This document shows, piece by piece, positions 19,987 to 28,123 of a stretch of 64,000 nucleotides of DNA. The DNA lies in the NCBI GenBank assembly GCA_963745775.1, contig CAVUYY010000013.1, positions 124,001-188,000 on the forward strand. The letters are read 5' to 3'. Origin of the DNA: Gaiellasilicea sp963745775. GTDB taxonomy: Bacteria; Actinomycetota; Thermoleophilia; Gaiellales; Gaiellaceae. Numbering within the stretch: the stretch's first letter is position 1; each line of letters starts with the position of its first letter. Under the pieces are notes generated by a model. The model saw only the letters and a list, made by a program, of their open reading frames with translations. It had not been told where the DNA came from and searched no databases. The translations under genes and the position numbers were made by a program.

Positions 19987-20581
19987 GTCACGCTGTCTAG
20001 CGACGTTCTCGAGCGCTGGCTCGCTGCGGTCGTCGCGACTCCGGGGCTCACGGCGCTGAAGGATCCTGAGGAGGCGCGGCGCGTCTTGCTCGACGACGCG
20101 CTGCGCGGGCCTGGAGCTCGTGCGCGGCTTCGAGGGGCCGATCGTCGACGTTGGCTCCGGCGGCGGGACGCCGGGGATCCCGCTGGCGGCGTCACTTCCC
20201 GAGCGCACGTGACGCTGCTCGAGGCGGAACGCCGCAAGACCGAGTTCCTCGAGCGCTGGACGAGCGAGCTTCCGAACCTGAGCGTGGTCTGGGGTCGGGC
20301 GGAGAGCCAGGCAACGGAGCGTTACAAGGTCGCCGTCGCCAAGGCGCTCGCCAACCCTCCCGTCGCGGCCGAATGGTGCCTGCCGCTCGTCGAGGAGGGC
20401 GGGGCTGTGATCCTCTGGGTCGGCCCGAGCGCCGAGCCCGAGCGAGTCGCGGCGGTAGCGAAGCAGGTCGGAGGCGGGCTCGGCGAGTCGCCGCCGGGTT
20501 CCTCGTTCTTCGCAAGCTAGGCCGACGCCGCCGGGCTTTCCCCGCCGGCCCGGCATGGCCAAGAAGCGTCCGCTCGCCTAA
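19987..20581 (+). CDS. rsmG: 16S rRNA (guanine-N7) methyltransferase RsmG (several frameshifts)
   Basis: Methylates a conserved guanine of 16S rRNA (G527 in E. coli). Restored pieces are SSDVLERWLAAVVATPGLTA, then GPIVDVGSGGGTPGIPLA (SAM motif I) in a second frame, then VTLLEAERRKTEFLERW back in the first, then FLVLRKLG and FPRRPGMAKKRPLA in further frames. Four single-base shifts (near 20110, 20212, 20497 and 20525) explain all of it. The tail is typical of RsmG and ends in TAA at 20579-20581. The start is unclear because the frame is continuous with jag. Confidence 0.85.
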
Positions 20582-20659
20582 CGCGAGCTCAGGTGCTTGC
20601 TCAGCGTCAAGTAGCCCGGCTATTCGGCGTTGGCCTCCGACTCTAGCCGCCCCTCTCGC

Positions 20660-20665
20660 TACGCT
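20660..20665 (+). promoter_or_regulatory. -10-like TACGCT, probable leaderless promoter of parA
   Basis: TACGCT ends exactly 6 bases before the parA GTG. It lies in the 90-bp gap after rsmG, the first real gap in this plus-strand series. Confidence 0.45.
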
Positions 20666-20671
20666 GGAAGC

Positions 20672-21427
20672 GTGCCCGGGACGATCTACGCGCTTGCGAA
20701 CCAGAAGGGCGGAGTCGGCAAGACGACGACTGCGGTCAACCTCGCCGCCTGCCTCGCCGAGGCGGGCGAGCAGGCGCTGCTGGTCGACCTCGACCCCCAG
20801 GCGAACGCGACGTCGGGGCTCGGCGAACGGGGGAACGGAAGCTCGAGCTACGACCTGCTCGACGGCGCGTCGGTGGCGGAGGTCGCACGCCCCACGCGCT
20901 TCGCCAACCTGCAGCTCGTGCCCGCGAAGCCCGATCTCGCGGGCGCCGCCGTCGAGCTCGGCCGGCATGCGGACGGCGAGCGCTATCTCCAGTCGTCGCT
21001 CGCCGGCTCGCGCGAGCGCTACCGCTTCGTCTTCCTCGACTGCCCGCCGTCGTTCGGGCCGCTGACCGTGAATGCGCTGGCGGCCGCCGACCTCGTGATC
21101 GTGCCGGTGCAGGCGGAGTACTACGCCCTCGAAGGGCTCTCCCAGCTGCTCGGCTCGATCGAGCTCGTCAAGAAGCGTCTGAATCCGAGGCTCGGGATCG
21201 CCGGGATCCTCCTGACGATGGTGGACGGACGGACGAAGCTCGCCGCCGAGGTCGAGGCGGAAGTTCGCCGGCACTTCGGCGACCTGGTCTTCACCACGAC
21301 CGTGCCGCGCTCGGTGCGCCTCGCCGAGGCGCCGAGCCACGGTCTCCCTGCGATCGCGTACGACCGCCGTTCCTCCGGGGCGGAGGCGTACTGGAAGGTG
21401 GCGATGGAGCTTGTCGAGCGGCGCTAG
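20672..21427 (+). CDS. parA: Chromosome partitioning ATPase ParA/Soj
   Basis: Deviant Walker ATPase that segregates the origin with ParB. The GTG at 20672 places the Walker A motif (NQKGGVGKTTTAVNLAA) at residues 9-25 and skips an unlikely Ser/Arg-rich upstream extension. Further motifs are LLVDLDPQANATSG and FVFLDCPPSFGPLTVNAL. 251 residues, usual length. parB follows directly. Confidence 0.95.
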   Translation: MPGTIYALANQKGGVGKTTTAVNLAACLAEAGEQALLVDLDPQANATSGLGERGNGSSSYDLLDGASVAEVARPTRFANLQLVPAKPDLAGAAVELGRHADGERYLQSSLAGSRERYRFVFLDCPPSFGPLTVNALAAADLVIVPVQAEYYALEGLSQLLGSIELVKKRLNPRLGIAGILLTMVDGRTKLAAEVEAEVRRHFGDLVFTTTVPRSVRLAEAPSHGLPAIAYDRRSSGAEAYWKVAMELVERR

Positions 21428-21432
21428 CGCAC

Positions 21433-22267
21433 GGACGAGGGCTGGGACGGGGCCTCGAGGTTCTGATCGGGGCGGCCTTGGGCGGATCAGCCCGGCGGCC
21501 CGGAGCTCGCCCACCTGCCGGTGGATTCGATTCACGCGAACCCGCGCCAGCCGCGGCGGCGCTTCGAGCCGGAGGCGACCGCGGGGCTCGCGAGCTCGCT
21601 CAAGCAGCAGGGCGTGCTCCAGCCGATCGTCGTGCGTCCTCGGAACGAGGGCGGGTACGAGCTGATCGCCGGCGAGCGACGTTGGCGCGCGGCCCGCGAG
21701 GCCGGGCTCGCAACGCTGCCGGCGCTCGTACGCGACGCCGACGACCGCGAGACCCTGCTCCTGGCGCTCGTCGAGAACGTCGCGCGGGAGCAGCTGTCGC
21801 CGGTGGAGGAGGCGCGCGCGTACGCGTCGCTCGTCGACGAGTTCGAGCTCTCGCTGGGCGACGTGGCCGAGCGGGTCGGCCGTTCCAAGCCCGCCGTCTC
21901 GAACCGCCTGCGGCTGCTGGAGCTGCCGGAGGAGGTGCTCTGGATGGTCGCGCGCGGCGAGCTGACGGAGGGCCACGCCCGCGCGGTGCTCTCGCTGCCG
22001 GAGCACGACGAGCGGAAGCGGCTTGCGAAGCGGATCGTGCGCGAAGGCATGTCCGTCCGCGGGGCCGAGAAGGCGGCGCAGGAGGGCGGCGCAGTCCGTC
22101 GACCGCGCGCGGCGGCGAGGATCGATCCGGCACTCGCCGAGCGCGCCAGGGCGGCAGCCGAGCGCCTGACCGGGCTCCCGGCCCGCGTCGCCGCGGGCAA
22201 GCTCGAGCTGCATTTCGGCGAGGAGCTCCGCCTCGAAGAGCTCGTCGAGACGCTGGAGGCTCTCTAG
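21433..22267 (+). CDS. parB: ParB/Spo0J partition protein (frameshifted N-terminus)
   Basis: Binds parS sites and spreads as a CTP-dependent clamp. The N-terminal ParA-activating motif is visible in one frame from 21433 (GRGLGRGLEVLIGAALGG). The rest (HLPVDSIHANPRQPRRRF onward) is in another frame from about 21500, so one base is off near 21498. The CTPase motif GERRWRAA, the helix-turn-helix LGDVAERVGRSKPAVSNRLR and the C-terminal dimerisation part are intact. No normal start codon precedes the N-terminal motif, which suggests a second error near 21425. Confidence 0.9.
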
Positions 22268-22359
22268 CGACCGGGAGATCCGCCTCGGCAAGCCCGCCGA
22301 GAGCCGAGTGCCTCGACGCAGGAGCTCGAGTCCGAGGAAGCGCATGTGACCGAGCTGGT

Positions 22360-22380
22360 GGGCCGCGAAGCGGCCCCTTT
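22360..22380 (+). terminator. Hairpin terminator after parB
   Basis: GGGCCGC and GCGGCCC form a 7-bp stem with loop GAA, followed by CTTT. It is a plausible intrinsic terminator for the parB transcript, although the T-run is short. Confidence 0.55.
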
Positions 22381-22393
22381 AGGGATCTTCGCG

Positions 22394-22425
22394 AGAGTGG
22401 CATCCGCTTCCGCGGATGCCACTCT
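22394..22425. terminator. Perfect 14-bp hairpin between parB and tRNA-Ile
   Basis: AGAGTGGCATCCGC and GCGGATGCCACTCT flank the loop TTCC. On the minus strand it begins 14 nt downstream of the tRNA-Ile 3' end; on the plus strand it follows the parB hairpin. No long T-run follows on either strand. A bidirectional terminator or a processing hairpin is the likely role. Confidence 0.55.
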
Positions 22426-22438
22426 CTTGCAAAAGACA

Positions 22439-22489
<51 letters not shown>

Positions 22490-22512
<23 letters not shown>

Positions 22513-22789
22513 GCGCGGCGACGGATTCTAGCCGGAGCGCTAGTGGAACGAACGTCGTCCGGCGCACGTAGTCCTCGACGGCGAGGAGGAAGTGCTCGTC
22601 GCCTGCGATCTCGGCGATCGTGCCCTTCGTTCGTTCGTCGAGCTCGTCGTCGCGGTGGATGTTCGCGATGAACGGCCGCAGGGTGCCGTTCTTCGACATG
22701 GCGGCCATCCGGAGGCAGAGACGCTTCGTCTCCTCGTTCTGAGCGACCGCCTCGAGCGATTCGATGTCGTGGAGCCACAGATCCACCAT
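22490..22789 (-). CDS. Small hypothetical protein, 3' end doubtful
   Basis: 99 residues starting MVDLWLHDIESLEAVAQNEE. It is acidic, probably cytosolic, with helical stretches such as KRLCLRMAAMSKNGTLRPFI and HFLLAVEDYVRRTT. I do not recognise the family. As read, its last codons lie inside tRNA-Ile on the same strand, which is unlikely; a one-base shift near the end would let it stop at 22540 instead. It is divergent from the bifunctional nuclease gene. Confidence 0.5.
22525..22530 (-). promoter_or_regulatory. -10-like TAGAAT upstream of tRNA-Ile
   Basis: TAGAAT ends 12 bases upstream of the mature tRNA 5' end. The -35 is weak. It lies inside the apparent 3' end of the upstream hypothetical gene, an argument that the latter really ends earlier. 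Confidence 0.4.
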
Positions 22790-22863
22790 GGAGAGTCAAC
22801 GCCGCCGGCGCCGGGCTGGTTACGGAGGTCCGAGGGGTGGCTACACTGCGTCCGAGGCCAGGG

Positions 22864-23388
22864 ATGCGCGAGATGCTGATCTACGGGGTGAGCTTCGACC
22901 TGGTCGGCAAGCAGCCGATCGTCCTCTTGAAGACGGCGGACGGGAACAAGTTCCTCCCGATCTGGATCGGTCACGCCGAGGCGGCAGCGATTCTCGTCAA
23001 GCTCCAGAACGCGGCGCAGCCGAGGCCGATGACGCACGACCTCCTCACGGACATGCTCGGCCAGCTCGACGCGGAGATCGTGGCGGTCACGGTGACGGAG
23101 CTCCGGGAGAACACGTTCTACGCGCGGATCACGCTGCACCAGAACGGCTCCGAGCTCGAGATCGACTCCCGCCCGTCGGATGCGATCGCGCTCGCGGTCA
23201 GGGCGGGCGCGAAGATCTTCGTCGCCGACGAGGTGATCGACGAATCCGGAATCGAGTTCGAGGGCGAGCACGGCGAGCACGACGAGATCGCGGGAGTGAC
23301 CCCGCTCGCGGAGCTCGACCCCGACGAGTTCCGGCGCTTCCTCGACACGGTCAGCCCGGACGAGTTCGCGCGCGAGGAAGAGAACTAG
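22864..23388 (+). CDS. Bifunctional nuclease family protein (DUF151)
   Basis: 174 residues from the ATG at 22864. The DUF151 core is clear: QPIVLLKTADGNKFLPIWIG, then TFYARITL and the signature SRPSDAIALAVRAGAKIFV. The family includes proteins with weak RNase/DNase activity and is very common in actinobacteria; its cellular role is not settled. The acidic C-terminus (LDPDEFRRFLDTVSPDEF) is family-like. An in-frame GTG lies 27 bases upstream, but it overlaps a TACACT hexamer (22842-22847) that may be the promoter, so I prefer the ATG. Confidence 0.88.
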   Translation: MREMLIYGVSFDLVGKQPIVLLKTADGNKFLPIWIGHAEAAAILVKLQNAAQPRPMTHDLLTDMLGQLDAEIVAVTVTELRENTFYARITLHQNGSELEIDSRPSDAIALAVRAGAKIFVADEVIDESGIEFEGEHGEHDEIAGVTPLAELDPDEFRRFLDTVSPDEFAREEEN

Positions 23389-23393
23389 CCCGT

Positions 23394-23663
23394 CTAGCGG
23401 CCGACCTCGCGCTTCGTCAGGTCGAGCAGCGCCGTCACGAGCTCGTTCAGGCCCTCGCGCGAGAGCGGGCCGCGATTGGTCTCCTCGAGATGGGCGCGCA
23501 GCCATTCCTCGCGCGCCGGATCGAGGAAGCCGAGGCCGTGCGCCTCCTTGACGCGCTTCAGCTCGGCGACGAGCTCGAGCCGGCGGTTGAACGCCTCCAC
23601 GAGCCGTTCGTCGAGCGCCGTGAGCTCCTCGCGGAGGGCGCGGATGAGGTCGTCGCCGGTCAC
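23394..23663 (-). CDS. AroQ-class chorismate mutase
   Basis: 89 residues matching the all-helical AroQ fold that turns chorismate into prephenate: LREELTALDERLVEAFNRR (helix 1 with the active-site Arg), ELVAELKRVKEAHG (Lys) and DPAREEWLRAHLEE. The GTG at 23663 overlaps the stop of the PrcB-like gene (GTGA). No other shikimate gene is near, so this is a detached copy. Confidence 0.8.
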   Translation of the reverse strand: MTGDDLIRALREELTALDERLVEAFNRRLELVAELKRVKEAHGLGFLDPAREEWLRAHLEETNRGPLSREGLNELVTALLDLTKREVGR

Positions 23664-24076
23664 GGGCGCTCCTGCCAATCGAGCTCGATGGGCTTGTCCC
23701 TGCGCGGAAGTGTTAGCAGCCGAAACGGAAAGGCGAGCTGCGGCTTCCCGGGCTGAGCCAGCGTCGGCGTCCGCTCGCGGATCGTGACCACGACCCGCCG
23801 GCGTTCCTCCCGAACCTGGAGGACGTCGAGCGCGTAGGCGCTGCTCGAGCGAGGACCGGCGGCGATGAGGACGGCGCGTCGGCGTTCGAAGTCGATCGGC
23901 GGGACGGTCGCCGACGGGCCGAGAGCGGCGCGGAGGGGCGCGACCTCGTCGAAGGCGGCGAGCTGCGAGTGCGCCGGCGCCCCGAGCGTCCGGGCCGTGA
24001 GGTCGCGCCAGGGAAGCTCGCGTTCGCCGCCGTGCGCCCACAGCGCTTGCCAGGCGAGCCAGGCTGCCGCAAGCAC
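23660..24076 (-). CDS. PrcB-like secreted or membrane-anchored protein
   Basis: 138 residues from the GTG at 24076: a hydrophobic N-terminus (LAAAWLAWQALWAHGG), then a C-terminal domain with FERRRAVLIAAGPRSSSAYAL and RRVVVTIRERTP. This resembles the PrcB C-terminal domain (pattern ...VAVFLGEKPTGGYSI..., then a beta strand and a Pro-rich edge). That family includes exported partners of proteases; I infer an extracytoplasmic role. It lies between the L,D-transpeptidase (19-bp gap) and chorismate mutase (overlap). Confidence 0.55.
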   Translation of the reverse strand: MLAAAWLAWQALWAHGGERELPWRDLTARTLGAPAHSQLAAFDEVAPLRAALGPSATVPPIDFERRRAVLIAAGPRSSSAYALDVLQVREERRRVVVTIRERTPTLAQPGKPQLAFPFRLLTLPRRDKPIELDWQERP

Positions 24077-24095
24077 CGCGACCGCAGCCAGGGCG

Positions 24096-25443
24096 CTAGA
24101 GGTAGATCGTGACCGTCGCACCGTGCGGGTGGCCGGCGAAGAGTTGCGGAGCGATCCACATCGGAACGCGGACGCAACCGTGCGAGGCCGGGTAGGCGGG
24201 CACGGACGGATAGCCGTGGATCGCGAAGCCGCGGAGGAAGTACATCGGGTACCAGAGCACCCAGTCGAAGCCCGTGACCTTGCGGTAGACGCGCCACGTC
24301 CCGAGCGGCGTGTTTCCCGTCGCGCCGGTCGAGACATGGACGACGCGCTCGACCTCGCCGCCTCGAACGTCGAGCAGCACCTGCCGCGTCTTGTCGACCT
24401 CGATGTGATCGAAGCCGCGCGCGCGGGGCGCCGGGATTCCGGCTCGCGCGAGGAGCCGCCAGAAGCCGGCATCGACCCGGCCGGTGCGAGCGATTCGATG
24501 CACCTTCTGGAAGGCCGTGACGGCCTCGAGCGTGTCCGTGCCGTACACCGAGTCGACGCCCCGAAGCGCGTAGCGCAGCTCCGCCAGGCGTCGCTCGAGC
24601 GCCAGCACGCTCGGGCCTTCGGAGCCGAGCGAGAGCGCCGGGAGCACGACCGAGGTCGCGAGCGACCTTCGAACGCGAAAGGAAGCCGGGCCGTCCGGTG
24701 GAGCTCACGACTGCGCGAACGCTTCCAGCCACCGCGGTCGCAACGACGTGGCGCAGCGGGGAGCCGGACCGCTTCGACGCGATCAGCCGACCGCCTCGCC
24801 GCAGCTCCACCCGGAGGGTTCCGGCCCTCGCCGGAACGAGCCGAGCGACGACCGTGAGCCTGTCGCCGACCGCAGCAGTCGTCGCGAGCGAGGTTTCGAG
24901 CCTCGGCCGAACCAGGATCGGGCGCGGAGCGGAGCGGGCCGCTCCGTAGCGGGCTTCGTAGCGGCCTGGCGCGCGCAGCCGCACGAGGGCTCGAAAGCGA
25001 CCGTCGGCGCGGACGCGAGCCGAGGTCACATACGTGCCGTCGCGATAGATCTGAACCCGGGCGTTCACGACCGCCGGGAGCAGGATCCCGCCGAGCCGAC
25101 CGGGCGGTCGTAGTCGGCGACTCGTGGTGCCGTCAGGGTGACCGTGCGCTTCCCGATCGACGATCTCGACCTGCGCCCGACTCGTCTCGCCGCTCGCCGC
25201 GACGGCGGTGACGACCGCGACGTAGCGCCCCGGCGCGTAGACGTGGCGGACGGTCGCTCCCGCAGCGCCGGTCCCGTCGCCGAGATCCCAGGTGTAGCCG
25301 GCCGGATCCCCGCTCGCGCTCAGGGAGACGGCGAGTGGCCCGACGCCGGTTGCCGGGGTCGCGGTCGCGACGACGGCCGGAGGAGCCGCGGCGGCGCCGG
25401 CTGCGAAGACGAGTCCGGTCAGAACGACGAGCGCTACCCGCAC
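24096..25443 (-). CDS. Secreted L,D-transpeptidase with PKD and PG-binding domains (frameshifted)
   Basis: Forms 3-3 peptidoglycan cross-links. The GTG at 25443 gives the signal peptide RVALVVLTGLVFAAGAAAA. A PKD-like Ig domain follows (YTWDLGDGTGAAG, RHVYAPGRYVAVVTAV), then a carboxypeptidase-regulatory-like beta domain, a peptidoglycan-binding module (SLGSEGPSVLALERRLAEL) and the YkuD catalytic domain with HGYPSVP and the nucleophile motif SHGCVRVP. One base is off near 24660, just before the binding module. Two compensating shifts are likely at about 25090-25150, where HPDGTTSRRLRPP replaces VTLTAPRVADYDRP. Confidence 0.85.
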
Positions 25444-25450
25444 GCGCCTG

Positions 25451-25456
25451 ACAATA
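25451..25456 (-). promoter_or_regulatory. -10-like TATTGT, probable leaderless promoter of the L,D-transpeptidase
   Basis: TATTGT ends 7 bases before the GTG at 25443 and so supports that start over the GTG at 25461. Confidence 0.5.
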
Positions 25457-25464
25457 GCCACCGC

Positions 25465-26178
25465 TCAGGCGGCGACTGCCACGATCAGGCTCGTGGCGTT
25501 GAAGGCGCAATGGACGAGCATCGCGGGATAGATGCTGTCCGTCCGGAGCCGCACGACGGCAGTCACGATCCCGAAGACGACGAGTGCCGGCAGCGCCAGG
25601 AGGAGCCCGTGGCCGAGCCCGAAGCAGATCGCCGTCGCGAGCACCGCGACCACGGGGCCGAACCGCAGGAGGAGGGAGAGCCCCGCGCCGCGATAGAGGA
25701 GCTCCTCGACGATCGGGCCGACAAGCGCGACGGCGAGGAAGTTGGCGGCGTAGGCACCGGCGCGGCTCGAGTCCCAGCCCTCGGGTGTCAGCCCCTGCTC
25801 GTCGCCGGCGTCCAGCGCGAGCAGGAGCAGGCCGGCGCCGACGAAGATCGCGACGTAGCCGCCGAGCGCGTAGCCGAGCGCCCGCCGCCACGAGCGAGGC
25901 CTTCGCAGGGCGAAGAACTCGGTTCGCGGGAAGCCGCGGCCGATCCCGAAGACGACGATCCCGAGCAGGATCGCGTAGACGACGATGCTGCCGATCGCCG
26001 TCTCGTAGCGGTAGAGAACGTCCTCGGGAGGCTTGCCGCCCGTCGCGCGACCGGCGTATCCGAGCGTCGCGAGCGCGGCGACGAGGAGCAGCCACGCGAC
26101 GAGCCGGCCACCCCAGCTCGGCTCGGCTGCAATCCGCGCCTCGCTCGGCCCGCCGTCGCTCGTGCCACCGTTGCTCAT
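25465..26178 (-). CDS. CPBP-family intramembrane protein (CAAX protease/Abi-like)
   Basis: 237 residues from the ATG at 26178, which overlaps the mannosyltransferase stop (ATGA). It has about six transmembrane helices and the three CPBP motifs: EELLYRG, GLGHG and the C-terminal HCAFNA. These residues build the glutamate-histidine active site of type II CAAX proteases. The substrate is unknown; many bacterial members are tied to membrane-protein processing or bacteriocin self-immunity. Confidence 0.88.
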   Translation of the reverse strand: MSNGGTSDGGPSEARIAAEPSWGGRLVAWLLLVAALATLGYAGRATGGKPPEDVLYRYETAIGSIVVYAILLGIVVFGIGRGFPRTEFFALRRPRSWRRALGYALGGYVAIFVGAGLLLLALDAGDEQGLTPEGWDSSRAGAYAANFLAVALVGPIVEELLYRGAGLSLLLRFGPVVAVLATAICFGLGHGLLLALPALVVFGIVTAVVRLRTDSIYPAMLVHCAFNATSLIVAVAA

Positions 26179-27344
26179 GCGACCCATTGCCACAGGGCCC
26201 ATTGCACCACGGCGACGCCGAGGAGCGCGGCGGAGACCGCCGTCAGCGCGGCATGGAGGCGAGGTCGAGCGCCGAGGACGGCCAGCACGAGCAGGAGCGG
26301 GAAGAGCACGAGCCCGAACCGCGACATCGAGAGCAGGGGCCAGCGCTCCGACGGAAACGAGAGCGGGATCGCCAGGCTGAGGAGCGCGAAGAGCCCGTAG
26401 GGCGCGCCGAAGCGACGCCACGCGAGAGCGGCCAGGCCGAGGAACACAAGCGTGAATGCGAGCTGCTGCACGTTGAGGGCGTCGTCGCGCGCGGGCCGAT
26501 CGGCGAAGAGGACGGCGATCCCGTCCCAGAGCCCGCCGAGCGGGCCGAGCGGCGAGAGCTCGCGCTGCCAGATCCCGTCCTGCGCCCGCAGGAACGCAAA
26601 CGGCTCGTCGATCCAGATCCCCAGGAGCAGCGGATACGTCGCAGCGACGGGGATCGAGGCGGCCAGTCGAAGCAGCGCGCCTCGCCGATCCTCGGAGCGC
26701 CAGGCGAGGACGGCGAGCGCCGGCAGGAGCGCGATCCCCACCGGCCGGGTCAGCATCGCCAGCCCGGCCACCATTCCCGCGCCGAGGAAGCGCCCACGCT
26801 CGGCGAGGAGGAACGCTGCGAGCACGAGCAGCAGGTAGAGCGACTCGCTGTAGACCGCCTGGAGGAAGAGCGCGGTCGGGAAGACGGCGAGGTAGAGCAC
26901 CGCGCGCCGGGCCCCGTCAGTCCCGAGCCGCTCGCTCGCGAGCCGGTAGAGAAGGACGAATGACGCTGCGCACGCCGCGAGCGAGAGCAGGACGCCGGCA
27001 AGCACGAAATGGTCTCCGAGCGCCCGTCCGAGCAGCGCCACGAGCCCCGGATAGAGCGGGAAGAACGCCGGCGTGCTCGACGGTGCTGCGGCGTAGCCGT
27101 CCTCGGCGATCCGGAGGTACCAGTCGCTGTCCCAGCGCGCCCAGACGTCGATCCCGTAGCCGAGCTCGTGCAGGCGGGGACTGTCCCAGCGGTCGGCCTC
27201 CGGGTGCCGGTTCGGCTCGAAGACGAGCAGCGCGAAGATCGCGAGCAGCCACAGCGCGATCCGGCTCCAGAGGAAGAGCTCGAGCGCGGGACTTCGCCGG
27301 GCAGACCGGAGCCGCTGACCCACGTCCACGAGGCCTCGGATCAT
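26175..27344 (-). CDS. PIG-V-like GT-C mannosyltransferase
   Basis: 389 residues with about ten transmembrane helices. The first external loop has ARWDSDWYLRIAEDGY, the WDxxWY-type signature of PIG-V/GPI mannosyltransferase-like GT-C enzymes that use polyprenyl-phosphate sugars. AVFPTALFLQAVYSESLYL is another family block. A role in lipoglycan or glycoprotein mannosylation is inferred. It overlaps the CPBP gene by 4 bases. Confidence 0.82.
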   Translation of the reverse strand: MIRGLVDVGQRLRSARRSPALELFLWSRIALWLLAIFALLVFEPNRHPEADRWDSPRLHELGYGIDVWARWDSDWYLRIAEDGYAAAPSSTPAFFPLYPGLVALLGRALGDHFVLAGVLLSLAACAASFVLLYRLASERLGTDGARRAVLYLAVFPTALFLQAVYSESLYLLLVLAAFLLAERGRFLGAGMVAGLAMLTRPVGIALLPALAVLAWRSEDRRGALLRLAASIPVAATYPLLLGIWIDEPFAFLRAQDGIWQRELSPLGPLGGLWDGIAVLFADRPARDDALNVQQLAFTLVFLGLAALAWRRFGAPYGLFALLSLAIPLSFPSERWPLLSMSRFGLVLFPLLLVLAVLGARPRLHAALTAVSAALLGVAVVQWALWQWVA

Positions 27345-27388
27345 AGGCTCGTCTGAGGAACCGGCGTGCTTCCGTCGAATCGAGCGGG

Positions 27389-28123
27389 ATGGAGCTCTGG
27401 CAGCGCCTGCTTGCGATCGGGATCGTGCTCGTGGCCACGATCCTGTTGGCGCGAATGATCGACAGGCTCATTCTCGGCGGCAATCGCAGCCCCGAGGCGC
27501 TCACCCGCTACCGGGTGCTGCGGCGGACGATCAGCGTCTCGATCATCACGGTCGGCCTGCTCTCGGCCTTCCTCGTGATCCCGCAGGTCAGGGCGATCGC
27601 CGGCGGCCTGCTCGCCTCGTCCGCGATCGTCGGCCTGATCATCGGCTTCGCCTCGCAGCGGACGCTCGGCAACTTCGTCGCCGGCGTGATGATCGCGATC
27701 ACACAGCCGCTCCGGCTCGGCGACTGGATCGAGGTCGCCGGGGTCGGCGGGACAGTCGGCGGCACGGTCGAGGAGATCGGGCTGATGTACACCTTCATCC
27801 GCACCGAGGAGAACGCCCGGCTCGTGATTCCGAACGAGAAACTGGCGTCGGATACCATCCGCAACTCGACGATCCGCAGTCCAGCGAAGTTCGCGCAGGT
27901 CACCGTGCAGGTTCCACCAGCCAACGATCTCGCCCCGCTGCTCGAAGCGCTCCGCGAGGAGGTTTCCGGCGAGCAGGACGAGGTCTTCGTCAGCGCCCTC
28001 GAGGGGTCACCGACCCTGACGATCCGTGCGTGGACCGAGAGCGAGGCGGCGGCTGAGCGACTGGAGCACGACCTCCGACTGCGCGTCCACACGCGGCTGC
28101 GCGAGCGCGGGATCTTCGCGTGA
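27389..28123 (+). CDS. Small-conductance mechanosensitive channel (MscS family)
   Basis: 244 residues. Two or three N-terminal helices lead to the pore helix SAIVGLIIGFASQRTLGNF, followed by the beta domain (VAGVMIAITQPLRLGDWIEV) and a mixed alpha/beta C-terminus. It releases solutes on hypo-osmotic shock. The ATG at 27389 is 44 bases from the divergent mannosyltransferase start. The stop overlaps the PBP start (GTGA). Confidence 0.92.
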   Translation: MELWQRLLAIGIVLVATILLARMIDRLILGGNRSPEALTRYRVLRRTISVSIITVGLLSAFLVIPQVRAIAGGLLASSAIVGLIIGFASQRTLGNFVAGVMIAITQPLRLGDWIEVAGVGGTVGGTVEEIGLMYTFIRTEENARLVIPNEKLASDTIRNSTIRSPAKFAQVTVQVPPANDLAPLLEALREEVSGEQDEVFVSALEGSPTLTIRAWTESEAAAERLEHDLRLRVHTRLRERGIFA

